A stretch of DNA of 64,000 nt from Chryseobacterium sp. MA9 (GTDB lineage Bacteria > Bacteroidota > Bacteroidia > Flavobacteriales > Weeksellaceae). Location of the stretch: positions 1,488,001-1,552,000 of the forward strand of contig NZ_CP075170.1 in the NCBI RefSeq assembly GCF_024399315.1. The letters run 5' to 3'. The translations under genes were made by a program, and so were the position numbers. Below the pieces are notes generated by a model that worked only from the letters and a program-made list of their open reading frames with translations, had not been told where the DNA came from and searched no databases. This document shows, piece after piece, positions 7,762-16,816 of this stretch. Positions within the stretch are counted from its first letter, which is position 1; the number at the start of each line of letters is the position of its first letter.

Positions 7762-8724
7762 ATGTTAAAAGCAGGTTTGGTAGGTGCCGGACACTTGGGG
7801 AAAATACATTTAAAACTTCTTAATCAATCAGATAGATATGAATTTGTAGGTTTCCATGATAAAGATGTTGAAAACGGAAAGAAATTAGAAGCCGAATTCG
7901 GATATAAATATTTTGAAAACTTTGATGAATTGCTTGAGCAGATTGACATGCTTGATATTGTCACTCCTACAGTTTATCATTACGATTATGCTTTAAAAGC
8001 CATTGAAAAAGGTCTTCATTTCTTTATTGAAAAACCGGTAACCCAGACTCTTGAGCAGGCAGAAGAAATTTTACGCTTATGCCAGGAAAAAGGAATCAAA
8101 GCACAGGTAGGACACGTTGAGAGGTACAATCCGGCTTTTATTGCCACTAAGGAATATATCAGCAATCCGATGTTCATCGAAATACATAGACTGGCAGAAT
8201 TTAATCCTCGCGGGACAGATGTTTCTGTGGTACTGGACCTTATGATTCATGATCTGGATATTCTGTTGAGCATGGCAAAATCTAAGGTTAAAAACATCCA
8301 TGCAAGCGGTGTTTGTGTCGTAAGCAAGACTCCGGATATCGCCAATGCAAGGATAGAATTTGAAAACGGATGTGTGGCTAACCTTACCACTTCCAGAATT
8401 TCTATGAAAGCTATGAGAAAAAGCAGATTCTTCCAGAAAGATGCTTATATCTCTGTAGACTTCCTTGAGAAAAAGGCTGAAGTGATCAGAATGAAAGATG
8501 CTCCTGAAAATCCTACTCCATTTGATATGATTATTGAAAATGCAGATGGAGAAAAGAATCAAATCCTGTTTGAATACCCAAATATTCAGTCCAACAATGC
8601 TATTTTGGATGAATTGAATTCTTTTGCGGATGCCATTACAGGTGATAAAAATGTAGAGGTTTCTCTGGAAGACGGAACTGAAGCATTGAAAGTCGCTTTG
8701 GAAATCATGAGGCTGATCAGCTAA
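7762..8724 (+). CDS. Gfo/Idh/MocA-family oxidoreductase
   Basis: A 320-residue NAD(P)-binding oxidoreductase. GLVGAGHLGKIH (5-16) is the Rossmann loop and EKPVT (90-94) the family's EKP motif with the catalytic Lys; VGHVERYNPA (117-126) follows. The start at 7762 (MLKAGLVGAG) was chosen because the Rossmann strand must begin at the N-terminus; the open frame continues upstream into the pcm promoter region without meaning. Substrate is unknown; UDP-sugar or inositol-type sugars are usual in the family. TATCTTTA at 7735-7742 is a plausible -7 box. Confidence 0.88.
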   Translation: MLKAGLVGAGHLGKIHLKLLNQSDRYEFVGFHDKDVENGKKLEAEFGYKYFENFDELLEQIDMLDIVTPTVYHYDYALKAIEKGLHFFIEKPVTQTLEQAEEILRLCQEKGIKAQVGHVERYNPAFIATKEYISNPMFIEIHRLAEFNPRGTDVSVVLDLMIHDLDILLSMAKSKVKNIHASGVCVVSKTPDIANARIEFENGCVANLTTSRISMKAMRKSRFFQKDAYISVDFLEKKAEVIRMKDAPENPTPFDMIIENADGEKNQILFEYPNIQSNNAILDELNSFADAITGDKNVEVSLEDGTEALKVALEIMRLIS

Positions 8725-8763
8725 AAAATAAAAACATGCTGTTTTATGACAGCCCTACATACA

Positions 8764-8807
8764 ATGCTATCTTATAATCGAAAGAATGATTATGAGGTAG
8801 CATTTTT
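8764..8807 (+). terminator. Intrinsic terminator after the Gfo/Idh oxidoreductase gene
   Basis: ATGCTATCTTATAATCG pairs with TGATTATGAGGTAGCAT across a short AAAGAA loop and is followed by TTTTAG. It is a long, nearly complete stem 40 bp after the stop codon. Confidence 0.8.
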
Positions 8808-8906
8808 AGTTTCCTATGTGCTCAGAATCCTTAAATTTCAGTAAAAACTTTTCGTTAAAAATTACTGATTTATCAATAAAAAAACCTTTTCAAAACAAAA
8901 AAACTA

Positions 8907-8914
8907 TATATTTG
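8907..8914 (+). promoter_or_regulatory. Candidate -7 box (TATATTTG) upstream of the GH5 gene
   Basis: TATATTTG fits the Bacteroidota -7 consensus TAnnTTTG. No clean -33 TTTG is seen at the right distance. If used, the mRNA leader would be about 140 nt. The rest of 8725-9062 shows only the terminator at 8764-8807. Confidence 0.4.
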
Positions 8915-9062
8915 AAGAACAATTCAATAAAGTATTGAAAGATTTTATTTTACATATATGGATATCTGACACACTAAATGATCTGAGTACAGAATCATCT
9001 TGTTCTGTCACCATTCATTATAATCTTTAATTTTCCTATCATTTTAAACCATTGAAACTACT

Positions 9063-10793
9063 ATGAAAAGAGCCATTCTATTATCCGCATTTTTATTGTC
9101 TCAATTTGGGACATCACAATTATTAAAGACTTCCGGGCAAAAAATCGTTAATGATAAAGGTGAAAATATCCAGTTGAGAGGTCTGGGCCCGGGCGGTTGG
9201 ATGCTTCAAGAAGGATATATGCTGAAAACGGCTGACTTTGCCGGCCCTCAATATAAGATTAAAGAAAAAATTGGTGAATTAATTGGTGAAGACGGAATGA
9301 ACGAATTTTATAAAGCTTATCTGAAAAACGGAATCACCAAACAGGATATTGATTTTCTGGCTAAATCAGGATTCAATTCGGTAAGACTTCCTATGCATTA
9401 CAATCTGTACACTCTTCCGATTGAAAAAGAATCTGTAAAAGGAAAAGATACATGGCTGGAAGAAGGGTTTAAAATGACCGATGATCTGCTGCAATGGTGT
9501 GCTGATAATAAAATATACCTGATCCTTGATCTTCATGCGGCTCCGGGCGGCCAGGGAAATGATGTCAATATTTCTGATAATGATAAGTCTAAGCCTTCAC
9601 TTTGGGCCAATGAAGAGAATCAGAGAAAAACTGTAGCTCTTTGGAAAAAACTGGCTGAACGATATAAAGACAGCCCATGGATTGGAGGCTACGACCTGAT
9701 TAATGAGCCTAATATCAATTTCACAGGCAAAAATCCGAACGGTACTGATGAAATGTCTAATGCCCCGCTTTGGAAACTTCAGAAAGATATCACAGCCGCA
9801 ATCAGGGAGGTTGATAAAAAGCATATTATTTTTATTGAAGGAAATGGCTGGGGAAATAATTATAACGGGCTGCCAGCCATCTGGGATAATAATATGGTTT
9901 TCAGTTTTCATAAGTACTGGAATTACAATGATGATCAAACGCTGAAGTTTGCACTGGACCTTCGGGAGAAATATAATATTCCAATCTGGCTTGGTGAAAC
10001 GGGTGAAAACTCTAATGTCTGGTTTACAGAGCTTATTCAGCTTTTGGATAAACATAACATCGGATATGCATTCTGGCCGATGAAAAAGATTGACAATATT
10101 GCAGGAATCACCAATGTCAGGATCACACCTGAATATGAAAAGCTTTTGGACTACTGGAAAAACGGAGGTCAAAAACCTTCTAAAGAATATGCAAAAAAAG
10201 CTTTAATGCAGATTGCTGACCACTACAAACTGAGCAATACAGAAGTCAAAAAGGATGTCATTGATGCCATGTTCAGACAGACAACGGATGCTTCTACAAA
10301 ACCGTTTAAAAATCATCAGGTTCCGGGAAGGATATTCGCTTCGGAATATGATTTGGGGAAAATGGGTTCTGCTTATCTGGACAAAGACTTCATTAATCTA
10401 TGGGTAAGTGACCCTGCCAAAAGATCAGAATGGAACTCCGGACAGCAGATGAGAAATGATGGTGTAGATATTTATAAATGTAATGATAAAATCACCAATC
10501 AATATTATGTGGGAAAAACAGAATCCGGGGAATGGCTCCAGTATACTGTTCAGTCAAAAGGAGATAAAAATTATACGTTTGACATCCGGTATGCATCAGG
10601 CACTGATTCGAAAATAAGGATTGAAACAGCTTCCGGAAAAGTTTTAGCAACGGTATCATTACCTTCAAGCGGAGGAAATGAGAACTGGAAAACGATTTCT
10701 GTAAAAAATATCAACCTTCAGAAAGGGGAAAACAGCATCAGAATATTCTTTGAAAATGATGGTGTCAATCTGAATTATTTTGAAGTAAAATAG
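9063..10793 (+). CDS. Secreted GH5 glycoside hydrolase with C-terminal carbohydrate-binding module
   Basis: 576 residues. A signal peptide (MKRAILLSAFLLSQFGTSQ) is followed by a GH5 (cellulase-family) TIM barrel at about 30-365: acid/base Glu215 in DLINEPN and nucleophile Glu312 in IWLGETGEN, with FSFHKYWNY between. A linker region leads to a C-terminal beta-sandwich module (about 422-576, starting VPGRIFASEYD) resembling CBM6/CBM35, with the motif ESGEWLQYTV. GH5 enzymes of this architecture usually cut beta-1,4- or beta-1,3-glucans; the exact linkage is unclear. There is no T9SS sorting domain, so it is probably periplasmic. It is a single gene with its own terminator. Confidence 0.9.
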   Translation: MKRAILLSAFLLSQFGTSQLLKTSGQKIVNDKGENIQLRGLGPGGWMLQEGYMLKTADFAGPQYKIKEKIGELIGEDGMNEFYKAYLKNGITKQDIDFLAKSGFNSVRLPMHYNLYTLPIEKESVKGKDTWLEEGFKMTDDLLQWCADNKIYLILDLHAAPGGQGNDVNISDNDKSKPSLWANEENQRKTVALWKKLAERYKDSPWIGGYDLINEPNINFTGKNPNGTDEMSNAPLWKLQKDITAAIREVDKKHIIFIEGNGWGNNYNGLPAIWDNNMVFSFHKYWNYNDDQTLKFALDLREKYNIPIWLGETGENSNVWFTELIQLLDKHNIGYAFWPMKKIDNIAGITNVRITPEYEKLLDYWKNGGQKPSKEYAKKALMQIADHYKLSNTEVKKDVIDAMFRQTTDASTKPFKNHQVPGRIFASEYDLGKMGSAYLDKDFINLWVSDPAKRSEWNSGQQMRNDGVDIYKCNDKITNQYYVGKTESGEWLQYTVQSKGDKNYTFDIRYASGTDSKIRIETASGKVLATVSLPSSGGNENWKTISVKNINLQKGENSIRIFFENDGVNLNYFEVK

Positions 10794-10813
10794 TAATAAT
10801 TATCTTAAATTGC

Positions 10814-10848
10814 AGCTCTCTTCCGGTCTTCAGAAGAGGGCTTTTTTA
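10814..10848 (+). terminator. Intrinsic terminator after the GH5 gene
   Basis: AGCTCTCTTC pairs with GAAGAGGGCT (one G-T pair) and is followed by TTTTTT, 20 bp after the stop. Confidence 0.85.
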
Positions 10849-10859
10849 ATGATAGTATT

Positions 10860-11738
10860 ATGAAAAAAACAGCATTCTTTTTTCTTCTGATTTCAGCATT
10901 TACATTTGCTCAAACTACTTTATTAGAACAAAAAATAAACTCAATTCTTAAGAACAAAAAAGCTACAGTAGGAGTTTCTGTCTTAGGTTTTGAAAATGGT
11001 TTTAAATATGATAAAAATGCAGATAAAAAGCTTCCGATGCAAAGTGTATTTAAATTTCACATCGCTGCGACGGTTTTGAATTCTGTAGATCATGGAAAGC
11101 TTTTACTGGATCAGAAAATTAAACTGGATAAATCAAATTTACTTGAAAATACATGGTCTCCGCTTCGTGATAAGTATCCGGGTGGAAACGTTGAAGTTTC
11201 GTTAAGTGAAGTGATTGAATATACGGTCGCCAAAAGTGATAATAATGGCTGTGATATCCTTCTCAAACTATTGGGAGGAACTCAGCCTGTGCAGAAGTTC
11301 ATGGATTCCAAAGGGGTAAAAGGTTTTCAGATCAAGTATAATGAAGAGGCAATGCATAAAGACTGGAAGGTTCAATATGAAAATTACAGTACTACAAAAT
11401 CGGCAGTTAATGTTCTGAAAAAGTTTTATGACGGAAAATTATTATCAAAAAAATCAACAGATTATCTGATGCAAGTAATGCTGTCTACTTCAACAGGATT
11501 AAACAAAATGGTAGAACAACTTCCAAAAAACACTCCTGTCGCCAGAAAAACGGGAGCTTCCGGGAAAAATAGTGCAGGTTTAACGGGGGCAGAAAATGAA
11601 ATTGGCATCGTTACTTTACCTAATGGTAAACATTATGCATTAGCTGTATTTGTCAGTAATTCAATGGAAACGGATGCTGTCAACTGCAGAATGATTTCTG
11701 ATATTTCTAAGGAGGTTTGGGAATATTTTAATAAATAG
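10860..11738 (+). CDS. bla: Class A beta-lactamase (subclass A2, CIA/CGA-like)
   Basis: 292 residues with a signal peptide (MKKTAFFFLLISAFTFAQ), so periplasmic. It hydrolyses beta-lactam rings through a serine: S62-V-F-K65 is the S-x-x-K motif, S126-D-N128 the SDN loop, Glu in YNEEAMHKD (about 162-163) the omega-loop base, and K230-T-G the KTG triad. The general look (QSVFKFH, SDNNGCD) is that of the chromosomal extended-spectrum A2 enzymes of Chryseobacterium such as CIA and CGA; the exact subfamily needs alignment. No mobile element is adjacent, which fits an intrinsic gene. It starts 12 bp beyond the GH5 terminator. Confidence 0.93.
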   Translation: MKKTAFFFLLISAFTFAQTTLLEQKINSILKNKKATVGVSVLGFENGFKYDKNADKKLPMQSVFKFHIAATVLNSVDHGKLLLDQKIKLDKSNLLENTWSPLRDKYPGGNVEVSLSEVIEYTVAKSDNNGCDILLKLLGGTQPVQKFMDSKGVKGFQIKYNEEAMHKDWKVQYENYSTTKSAVNVLKKFYDGKLLSKKSTDYLMQVMLSTSTGLNKMVEQLPKNTPVARKTGASGKNSAGLTGAENEIGIVTLPNGKHYALAVFVSNSMETDAVNCRMISDISKEVWEYFNK

Positions 11739-11771
11739 AATTTTAAGCTTATTTTTAAAGCGATTTTTAAC

Positions 11772-12182
11772 ATGAAAAAAATAATAGTAACAACGGCTCT
11801 GCTGGCTTTCACATTCTTTTACTCGCAGAAGAATCAGAATTATTTAGAAATCAGCTATGGAAGCGTATGCTGTGGTCCGCCATCTGATAAGCCTGTTATG
11901 AGTTTTCTGAAGGAATTCAGGAATAAAAGCCAGATAAAAAGCATGGAAGTTCTGATACAGAAAGGCAGAGGCAGAGAAGGTGAATTCACATTATATGTTG
12001 GTACAGACTATCTTACAAAAAATCAGAAAAGCCGTCTTATAAGAGGATTAATGGCTACTGTTTCTAATCAGAACAACAGTAAGAAAACCCAAAGTACAGG
12101 AAACGTTTTCTTTGATTCGGCAACGGTTGTTTCTCAATCGGATCTTACAGACGTAAAAAATTTAACTATCTATAAAAAATAA
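11772..12182 (+). CDS. Secreted hypothetical protein
   Basis: 136 residues with a signal peptide (MKKIIVTTALLAFTFFYSQ). Two adjacent cysteines in GSVCCGPPSDKP and a C-terminal KNLTIYKK are the visible marks. I do not recognise the family. It lies 33 bp after the beta-lactamase and 7 bp before the dehydrogenase, on the same strand with no terminator between, so all three may share a transcript. Nothing ties it to resistance other than position. Confidence 0.75.
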   Translation: MKKIIVTTALLAFTFFYSQKNQNYLEISYGSVCCGPPSDKPVMSFLKEFRNKSQIKSMEVLIQKGRGREGEFTLYVGTDYLTKNQKSRLIRGLMATVSNQNNSKKTQSTGNVFFDSATVVSQSDLTDVKNLTIYKK

Positions 12183-12189
12183 AGGAAAA

Positions 12190-13083
12190 ATGATCAAAAA
12201 CATTGTAGTTATCGGAGCGGGAACCATGGGAAATGGTATTGCACATACTTTCGCACAAAGCGGTTTTAAAGTAAATCTTGTAGATGTATCTCAGGAAGCT
12301 CTGGACAGAGGTTTAAAAACCATTACTACCAATCTTGACAGAATCATTGCTAAAGGAAATCTTACAGAAGAGCAAAAAGCTGAAACACTGGGAAACATCA
12401 CTACTTTCACAGCACTAAATGATGCAGTAGGCGCTGCAGATCTTATTGTAGAGGCTGCTACAGAAAACATGGATCTTAAACTGAAGATCTTTGGCCAAAT
12501 GGACGAACTGGCTCCTGAAGGCTGTATCCTTGCAACCAATACTTCATCTATATCTATCACGAAAATTGCGGCAGCTACCAAAAGAGCTGATAAAGTAATC
12601 GGTATGCACTTCATGAACCCGGTTCCAATCATGAAACTGGTAGAAATCATCAAAGGATACTCTACTTCTAAAGAGACTTTTGATGCCATCTATGAAATGA
12701 GTAAAACTTTAGGTAAAGTTCCTGTAGAAGTGAATGACTATCCAGGTTTTGTGGCTAACAGAATTTTGATGCCAATGATCAATGAATCTATAGAAACACT
12801 TTATAACGGAGTGGCTGGTGTAGAAGAAATTGATACAGTAATGAAATTGGGAATGGCCCATCCGATGGGGCCGCTTCAGCTGGCAGACTTTATTGGTCTG
12901 GATGTATGCCTTGCCATCCTGAATGTAATGTATGATGGTTTCAAAAACCCGAAGTATGCCCCTAATCCATTGCTGGTAAATATGGTAACAGCAGGAAAAC
13001 TTGGAGTAAAATCAGGTGAAGGATTCTACGATTATTCTGAAAGTAAAAAAGCTGAAAAAGTTTCAAAAATGTTTTTGAAGTAA
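12190..13083 (+). CDS. 3-hydroxybutyryl-CoA dehydrogenase
   Basis: 297 residues. Oxidises 3-hydroxyacyl-CoA to 3-ketoacyl-CoA with NAD(P)+ (or the reverse), in fatty-acid, butanoate or phenylacetate metabolism. GAGTMGNGIAHTFAQSG (9-25) is the dinucleotide fold, HFMNPVPIMKLVEII the active-site region with the catalytic His, and NRILMPMINESI plus HPMGPLQLADFIGLD belong to the C-terminal dimerisation domain. The length is that of a stand-alone enzyme. PaaH, Hbd or FadB-like roles cannot be told apart here. Confidence 0.92.
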   Translation: MIKNIVVIGAGTMGNGIAHTFAQSGFKVNLVDVSQEALDRGLKTITTNLDRIIAKGNLTEEQKAETLGNITTFTALNDAVGAADLIVEAATENMDLKLKIFGQMDELAPEGCILATNTSSISITKIAAATKRADKVIGMHFMNPVPIMKLVEIIKGYSTSKETFDAIYEMSKTLGKVPVEVNDYPGFVANRILMPMINESIETLYNGVAGVEEIDTVMKLGMAHPMGPLQLADFIGLDVCLAILNVMYDGFKNPKYAPNPLLVNMVTAGKLGVKSGEGFYDYSESKKAEKVSKMFLK

Positions 13084-13105
13084 TTTTAAAGTCAATAATT
13101 TTATT

Positions 13106-13113
13106 TATCTTTG
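13106..13113 (+). promoter_or_regulatory. Candidate -7 box (TATCTTTG) upstream of the 79-residue acidic protein gene
   Basis: A perfect TAnnTTTG 22 bp upstream of the ATG at 13136. A -33 partner at the consensus distance is not obvious. Confidence 0.45.
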
Positions 13114-13135
13114 AGAAAGTTAAAACATTAAAAAA

Positions 13136-13375
13136 ATGAAATTACCAAAGTTTTTATTAGCAGATAATTCGGAGTTTCCAGAAGATCTATTCGTAGTTCA
13201 TACAGAATACCCAAGATTTATCTTAAACGTTGAGGAAGAAGAAGTTGAGTGGTTAGATGATCTTGAAGGTGATGATGAAGAAACTATGGCAGACGAAGCT
13301 ACTAAAGTAGTAGAAGCGGCGTTTAAATGGTGCGACGAAGAGTTGGCTAAGTACGACGAAGAAGAGGAAGATTAA
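13136..13375 (+). CDS. Conserved small acidic protein
   Basis: 79 residues, starting MKLPKFLLADNSEFPEDLFV and ending in a Glu/Asp-rich tail. The middle contains HTEYPRFILNVEEEEVEWLDD and AAFKWCDEELAKYD, so it is not low-complexity throughout. Proteins like this are widespread in Bacteroidota but unnamed; I do not know a function. A perfect -7 box and a strong bidirectional terminator bracket the gene, which suggests it is well expressed as its own unit. Confidence 0.8.
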   Translation: MKLPKFLLADNSEFPEDLFVVHTEYPRFILNVEEEEVEWLDDLEGDDEETMADEATKVVEAAFKWCDEELAKYDEEEED

Positions 13376-13390
13376 TAACACTCTAAACAT

Positions 13391-13425
13391 AAAAAAGGAA
13401 CTCAATTGAGTTCCTTTTGTTTTTT
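13391..13425. terminator. Bidirectional terminator between convergent genes
   Basis: AAAAGGAACTCAATTGAGTTCCTTTT is a perfect palindrome followed by GTTTTTT on the plus strand and preceded by A-runs that serve the minus strand. It separates the acidic protein gene from the META-domain gene. Confidence 0.85.
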
Positions 13426-13834
13426 ATTCTGATTTATTGAATTTCAATAATAAAAGATTGTCTTTATACAATTCTAAAGTATTTCCGGAAATCACATATT
13501 TATTTGCTTTTCCCATCATATCCATAAAATTCTGTTCTACTCCGATGTTATTACACATCATTTTTGTAGATCCCATTTGTCCTGCTGTAAAACCACCTGT
13601 AGACGGATCTATTGAAGCCGTTCCGAAATAGTTGTTACATCCGGCATTTCCTGTGATCTTCTCTCCTTCAATATTCAATGTCGGGATTTTACCTTTTACA
13701 TTGTCAGCCAATGTCCATTTTGTATTGGCAAGAGCAGGCTGAGCCTTTCCTACTTTAGACGCAGACGGGCTTGTCATGGATCCACATGAAGCCAAAACTG
13801 CAGCTGTACATATACTTAAAAAAAGATTTTTCAT
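13424..13834 (-). CDS. META domain (HslJ-like) lipoprotein
   Basis: 136 residues. The lipobox LASC (Cys17) marks an exported lipoprotein. The META domain is at about 35-134, with NTKWTLADNV at its start, then GNAGCNNYFG and the MMCNN pair that are typical of the HslJ family. HslJ-like proteins are associated with stress and, in E. coli, novobiocin resistance; the direct activity is unknown. A single gene convergent with the acidic protein gene. Confidence 0.88.
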   Translation of the reverse strand: MKNLFLSICTAAVLASCGSMTSPSASKVGKAQPALANTKWTLADNVKGKIPTLNIEGEKITGNAGCNNYFGTASIDPSTGGFTAGQMGSTKMMCNNIGVEQNFMDMMGKANKYVISGNTLELYKDNLLLLKFNKSE

Positions 13835-14150
13835 TTTTTTCTTTTTGAATTAATCCAAATTTACGGAAATTATATTATTTAAACGGGTTGACGTGAATTT
13901 TATTATTCTTTAACACTTGGTATTTTGAATATTTTTCCGGCTATTTTTTAAAGTGAAAGATATTATTTATAGTCATAAACTGGAAAACGCAAAGACGCAA
14001 GTGTATTAATATGCAGCGAGTTTTAGGCGCAAGGATTTTATCTTCGATAAAATTTTACAGTGTCTTTGTCATTCCGAAGGAATCTATATTTAATTGGTTT
14101 ATAAAATATACCGAAACAGCATAACCATACAACCGAAATTATTTAAAATA
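13835..14150. other. Intergenic stretch with dispersed repeat and no gene
   Basis: No coding frame is evident. It contains the dispersed sequence TGTCATTCCGAAGGAATC at 14067-14084 (see 365-486) and a short hairpin (GATTTTATC/GATAAAATT) near 14034-14057, preceded by AACGCAAAGACGCAAG, which I recognise as a common intergenic repeat in Bacteroidota genomes. Confidence 0.5.
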
Positions 14151-14182
14151 AAGACCCGGACTTTAAAAAGTCCGGGTCTTTT
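14151..14182. terminator. Strong terminator after pheT
   Basis: AAGACCCGGACTTT pairs fully with AAAGTCCGGGTCTT, with T-runs on both sides. It lies 26 bp past the pheT stop. Confidence 0.9.
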
Positions 14183-14207
14183 ATCGTGAAATATATATTT
14201 TCAAGTA

Positions 14208-16610
14208 TTAAGATCTCAACTCAGCATTGAATTCTTTCTGGAAAGCTTTGATTAAAGAATCCATTACTTCAGTAATCTCTTTTTCTTCCAGTGTTTTCTC
14301 TTCATTCAACAGTTCAAAGCTCATTGCATAAGACTTTTTACCTTCAGGAAGATTTTTACCTTCATATACGTCGAATAGGTTAACATTCTTAATGAAGGGA
14401 GATTTATTCTTTTTAGCTGTCTGATATAAATCCTGATAGTTTACATTCTTATCAATTAATAAAGCTAAGTCTCTTCTGATTTTATTGAATTTCGGAATGT
14501 CTTTGAATTTCAATTCGTTTTTAGAACGTAATTCCTGAGCATATTCCAGTTCAATTTCTGCATAGAAACAATCCTGATCAATATCAAAATCTTTTAACAA
14601 AGCAGGTGCTACTTTTCCGATTCTTACCAAAGCTTTACCATTTGCTTCATATACCAATGCATCAGAGAATCTTTCATCGGATAGAGCCGCTTCTTTATAA
14701 TCTACGGCCAGTCTTTCCAATAAAACTTTTACATAAGCCTTAAGATTATAGAAACTAACGGCAGACTTAGGCTGAAGCCAGTTTTCTGCAACGTCTCTAC
14801 CTGAAACCAACAAAGCTAATTGTTTTCTTTCTTCGTATTTATCTTTTTTGTGATAAATTTTTCCTAATTCGAAGAATTTGATGTCCTGATTCTTTCTGTT
14901 GATATTATATACTGCATTCTGAAGAAGTCCTTCTAATAGAGACTTTCTCATGAATGCTAAATCTCCGCTTAAAGGATTTAACAACCTTACAGCATCGGTT
15001 TCGTCTTTTACAGAAGTCAATGAGTTATTCATAACTTCATTAAAGCCAATGCTCTGTAAAGCTCTTGCCCAGCTGTTTTCCAATTCATCCTGATCGTTAG
15101 CACTTAGCTTAACAGGGGTAAACGAAATTTTCTGTGGGGCATCTATTTTGTTGTATCCGTAGATTCTTAAGATCTCTTCAATTACATCAATTTCTCTTGT
15201 TACATCTGCTCTGTAAGCAGGAACAGAGATTTCAAAACCATTAGGAATTTCATTCAGAACCTGAATTTCCAATGCTTTTAAGATTTCTTTTACTTTTTCT
15301 CTGTGAATTTTTGTTCCTAAAATCTGTTCAATTTTAGAGAATCTCAAGATCACATAACTGTCTTCTATCTTCTTAGGATATTCTTCCAATAACTCTCCTA
15401 CTAATTTTCCTTCTGCAATTTCCTGAATCATTTTAATAGCGTGAGTGATGGCCGTTCTTGTAATATTCGGGTCTACTCCTCTTTCAAATCTGAAAGAAGC
15501 ATCTGTATTCAGACTGTGGGCCTTTGCCCCTTTTCTTACCGCAATCGGGTTGAAATAAGCACTTTCAAGGAATATTGTTTTTGTAGTTTCTGATACTCCG
15601 GAATTCTCTCCACCGAATACTCCGGCGATACACATTGGATTATCCTTACCGTCTTTGATCATGATTTCAGAACCGTTCAATGTTCTTTCAACTCCGTCTA
15701 AAGTGATAAATTTTGTTCCTGGTTTTACAACCCCTACTTTCACTTTCTTATCTGCAATTTTATCTGCATCAAATGCGTGAAGCGGCTGTCCGTATCCGTG
15801 AAGAATATAATTAGTAATATCTACAACATTATTGATGGGGCTTAATCCGATTGCTTTTAATCTGTCTTTTAACCAAGATGGTGATTCTGCTACTTTTATG
15901 TCTTCAATAACAGCTCCGATATATCTTGGACACAATTCTGCATCTTCGATTTCCAGGGTAAAATCATGAGTTCCCTCATTATTCAAAGCTTCAGAAGCCA
16001 CTTTGTTAAATTGAGATTTCAGCTGGTTTGTAGAAAGATAAGCATGAAGATCTCTTGCAACGCCATAGTGAGACATTGCATCTGTTCTGTTCGGCGTTAA
16101 TCCGATTTCAAACACCTCATCATTGGTAAGCTCAAAATAATCAGCAAAGTTTTTTCCTACTTCATATTTTGTTTCATCCAGCACCATGATTCCTCCGTGA
16201 TCTTCACTAAGACCTAATTCATCTTCTGCACAGATCATTCCCTGAGAAACCTCACCTCTTATTTTTGCTTCTTTAATTTCAAAAAAGTTTCCGGTTTTGT
16301 CATAGATTTTTGTTCCGACAACGGCTACAGGAACTGTCTGCCCAGCTTCCACGTTAGGAGCTCCGCAAACAATATTCAATACTTTTCCATTTCCTACATC
16401 TACTGTTGTCTTCTTCAGTTTGTCAGCATTCGGATGCTTTTCGCAGGTTAATACTTTACCTACAACAATTCCTTCCAGACTGCCTCTTACGCTTTCAAAT
16501 TTATCTATCCCTTCAACCTCAAGACCTATATCTGTAAGGAATTCACCGATTCTTTCAGTTTTTGATTCCGTTTTTACAAAGTCCTTCAGCCAGTTGTTTG
16601 ATATTTTCAT
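14208..16610 (-). CDS. pheT: Phenylalanine-tRNA ligase beta subunit
   Basis: 800 residues, the full-length bacterial form. Together with PheS (not in this window) it charges tRNA-Phe. N-terminal tRNA-binding (EMAP-like) domain at about 40-150, B3/B4 editing domain (about 215-390), B5 domain (about 400-475), catalytic-core-like domain, and a C-terminal anticodon-binding ferredoxin fold (about 705-798, beginning FKDIPKFNKIRRDLALLIDK). The usual cue CAGVFGGENSG is present. A single gene, separated from the upstream DUF417 gene. Confidence 0.96.
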   Translation of the reverse strand: MKISNNWLKDFVKTESKTERIGEFLTDIGLEVEGIDKFESVRGSLEGIVVGKVLTCEKHPNADKLKKTTVDVGNGKVLNIVCGAPNVEAGQTVPVAVVGTKIYDKTGNFFEIKEAKIRGEVSQGMICAEDELGLSEDHGGIMVLDETKYEVGKNFADYFELTNDEVFEIGLTPNRTDAMSHYGVARDLHAYLSTNQLKSQFNKVASEALNNEGTHDFTLEIEDAELCPRYIGAVIEDIKVAESPSWLKDRLKAIGLSPINNVVDITNYILHGYGQPLHAFDADKIADKKVKVGVVKPGTKFITLDGVERTLNGSEIMIKDGKDNPMCIAGVFGGENSGVSETTKTIFLESAYFNPIAVRKGAKAHSLNTDASFRFERGVDPNITRTAITHAIKMIQEIAEGKLVGELLEEYPKKIEDSYVILRFSKIEQILGTKIHREKVKEILKALEIQVLNEIPNGFEISVPAYRADVTREIDVIEEILRIYGYNKIDAPQKISFTPVKLSANDQDELENSWARALQSIGFNEVMNNSLTSVKDETDAVRLLNPLSGDLAFMRKSLLEGLLQNAVYNINRKNQDIKFFELGKIYHKKDKYEERKQLALLVSGRDVAENWLQPKSAVSFYNLKAYVKVLLERLAVDYKEAALSDERFSDALVYEANGKALVRIGKVAPALLKDFDIDQDCFYAEIELEYAQELRSKNELKFKDIPKFNKIRRDLALLIDKNVNYQDLYQTAKKNKSPFIKNVNLFDVYEGKNLPEGKKSYAMSFELLNEEKTLEEKEITEVMDSLIKAFQKEFNAELRS

Positions 16611-16816
16611 TTGTTTATCTATCTACTTATTTAATTCGTCAGATAACCACTAAGGTTCATCTGCTCTATTTTGAAACTTTTATTTGAAATTCCACGCCTT
16701 ATTTCGATGTGATTTTTCGAGCTACAAATGTCGTGTTTTTTTGAGAAATAGAGAAATTTAGAAGCGACTTTAAGAGAATTAATTTTCGTTAATAATTCTT
16801 CTTCTGATTGATGAAT

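Noticed and set aside
10860..11738. Acquired resistance gene cassette
   Set aside because: No integrase, insertion sequence or repeats beside it, and its codon use looks like the neighbours; it fits an intrinsic gene.
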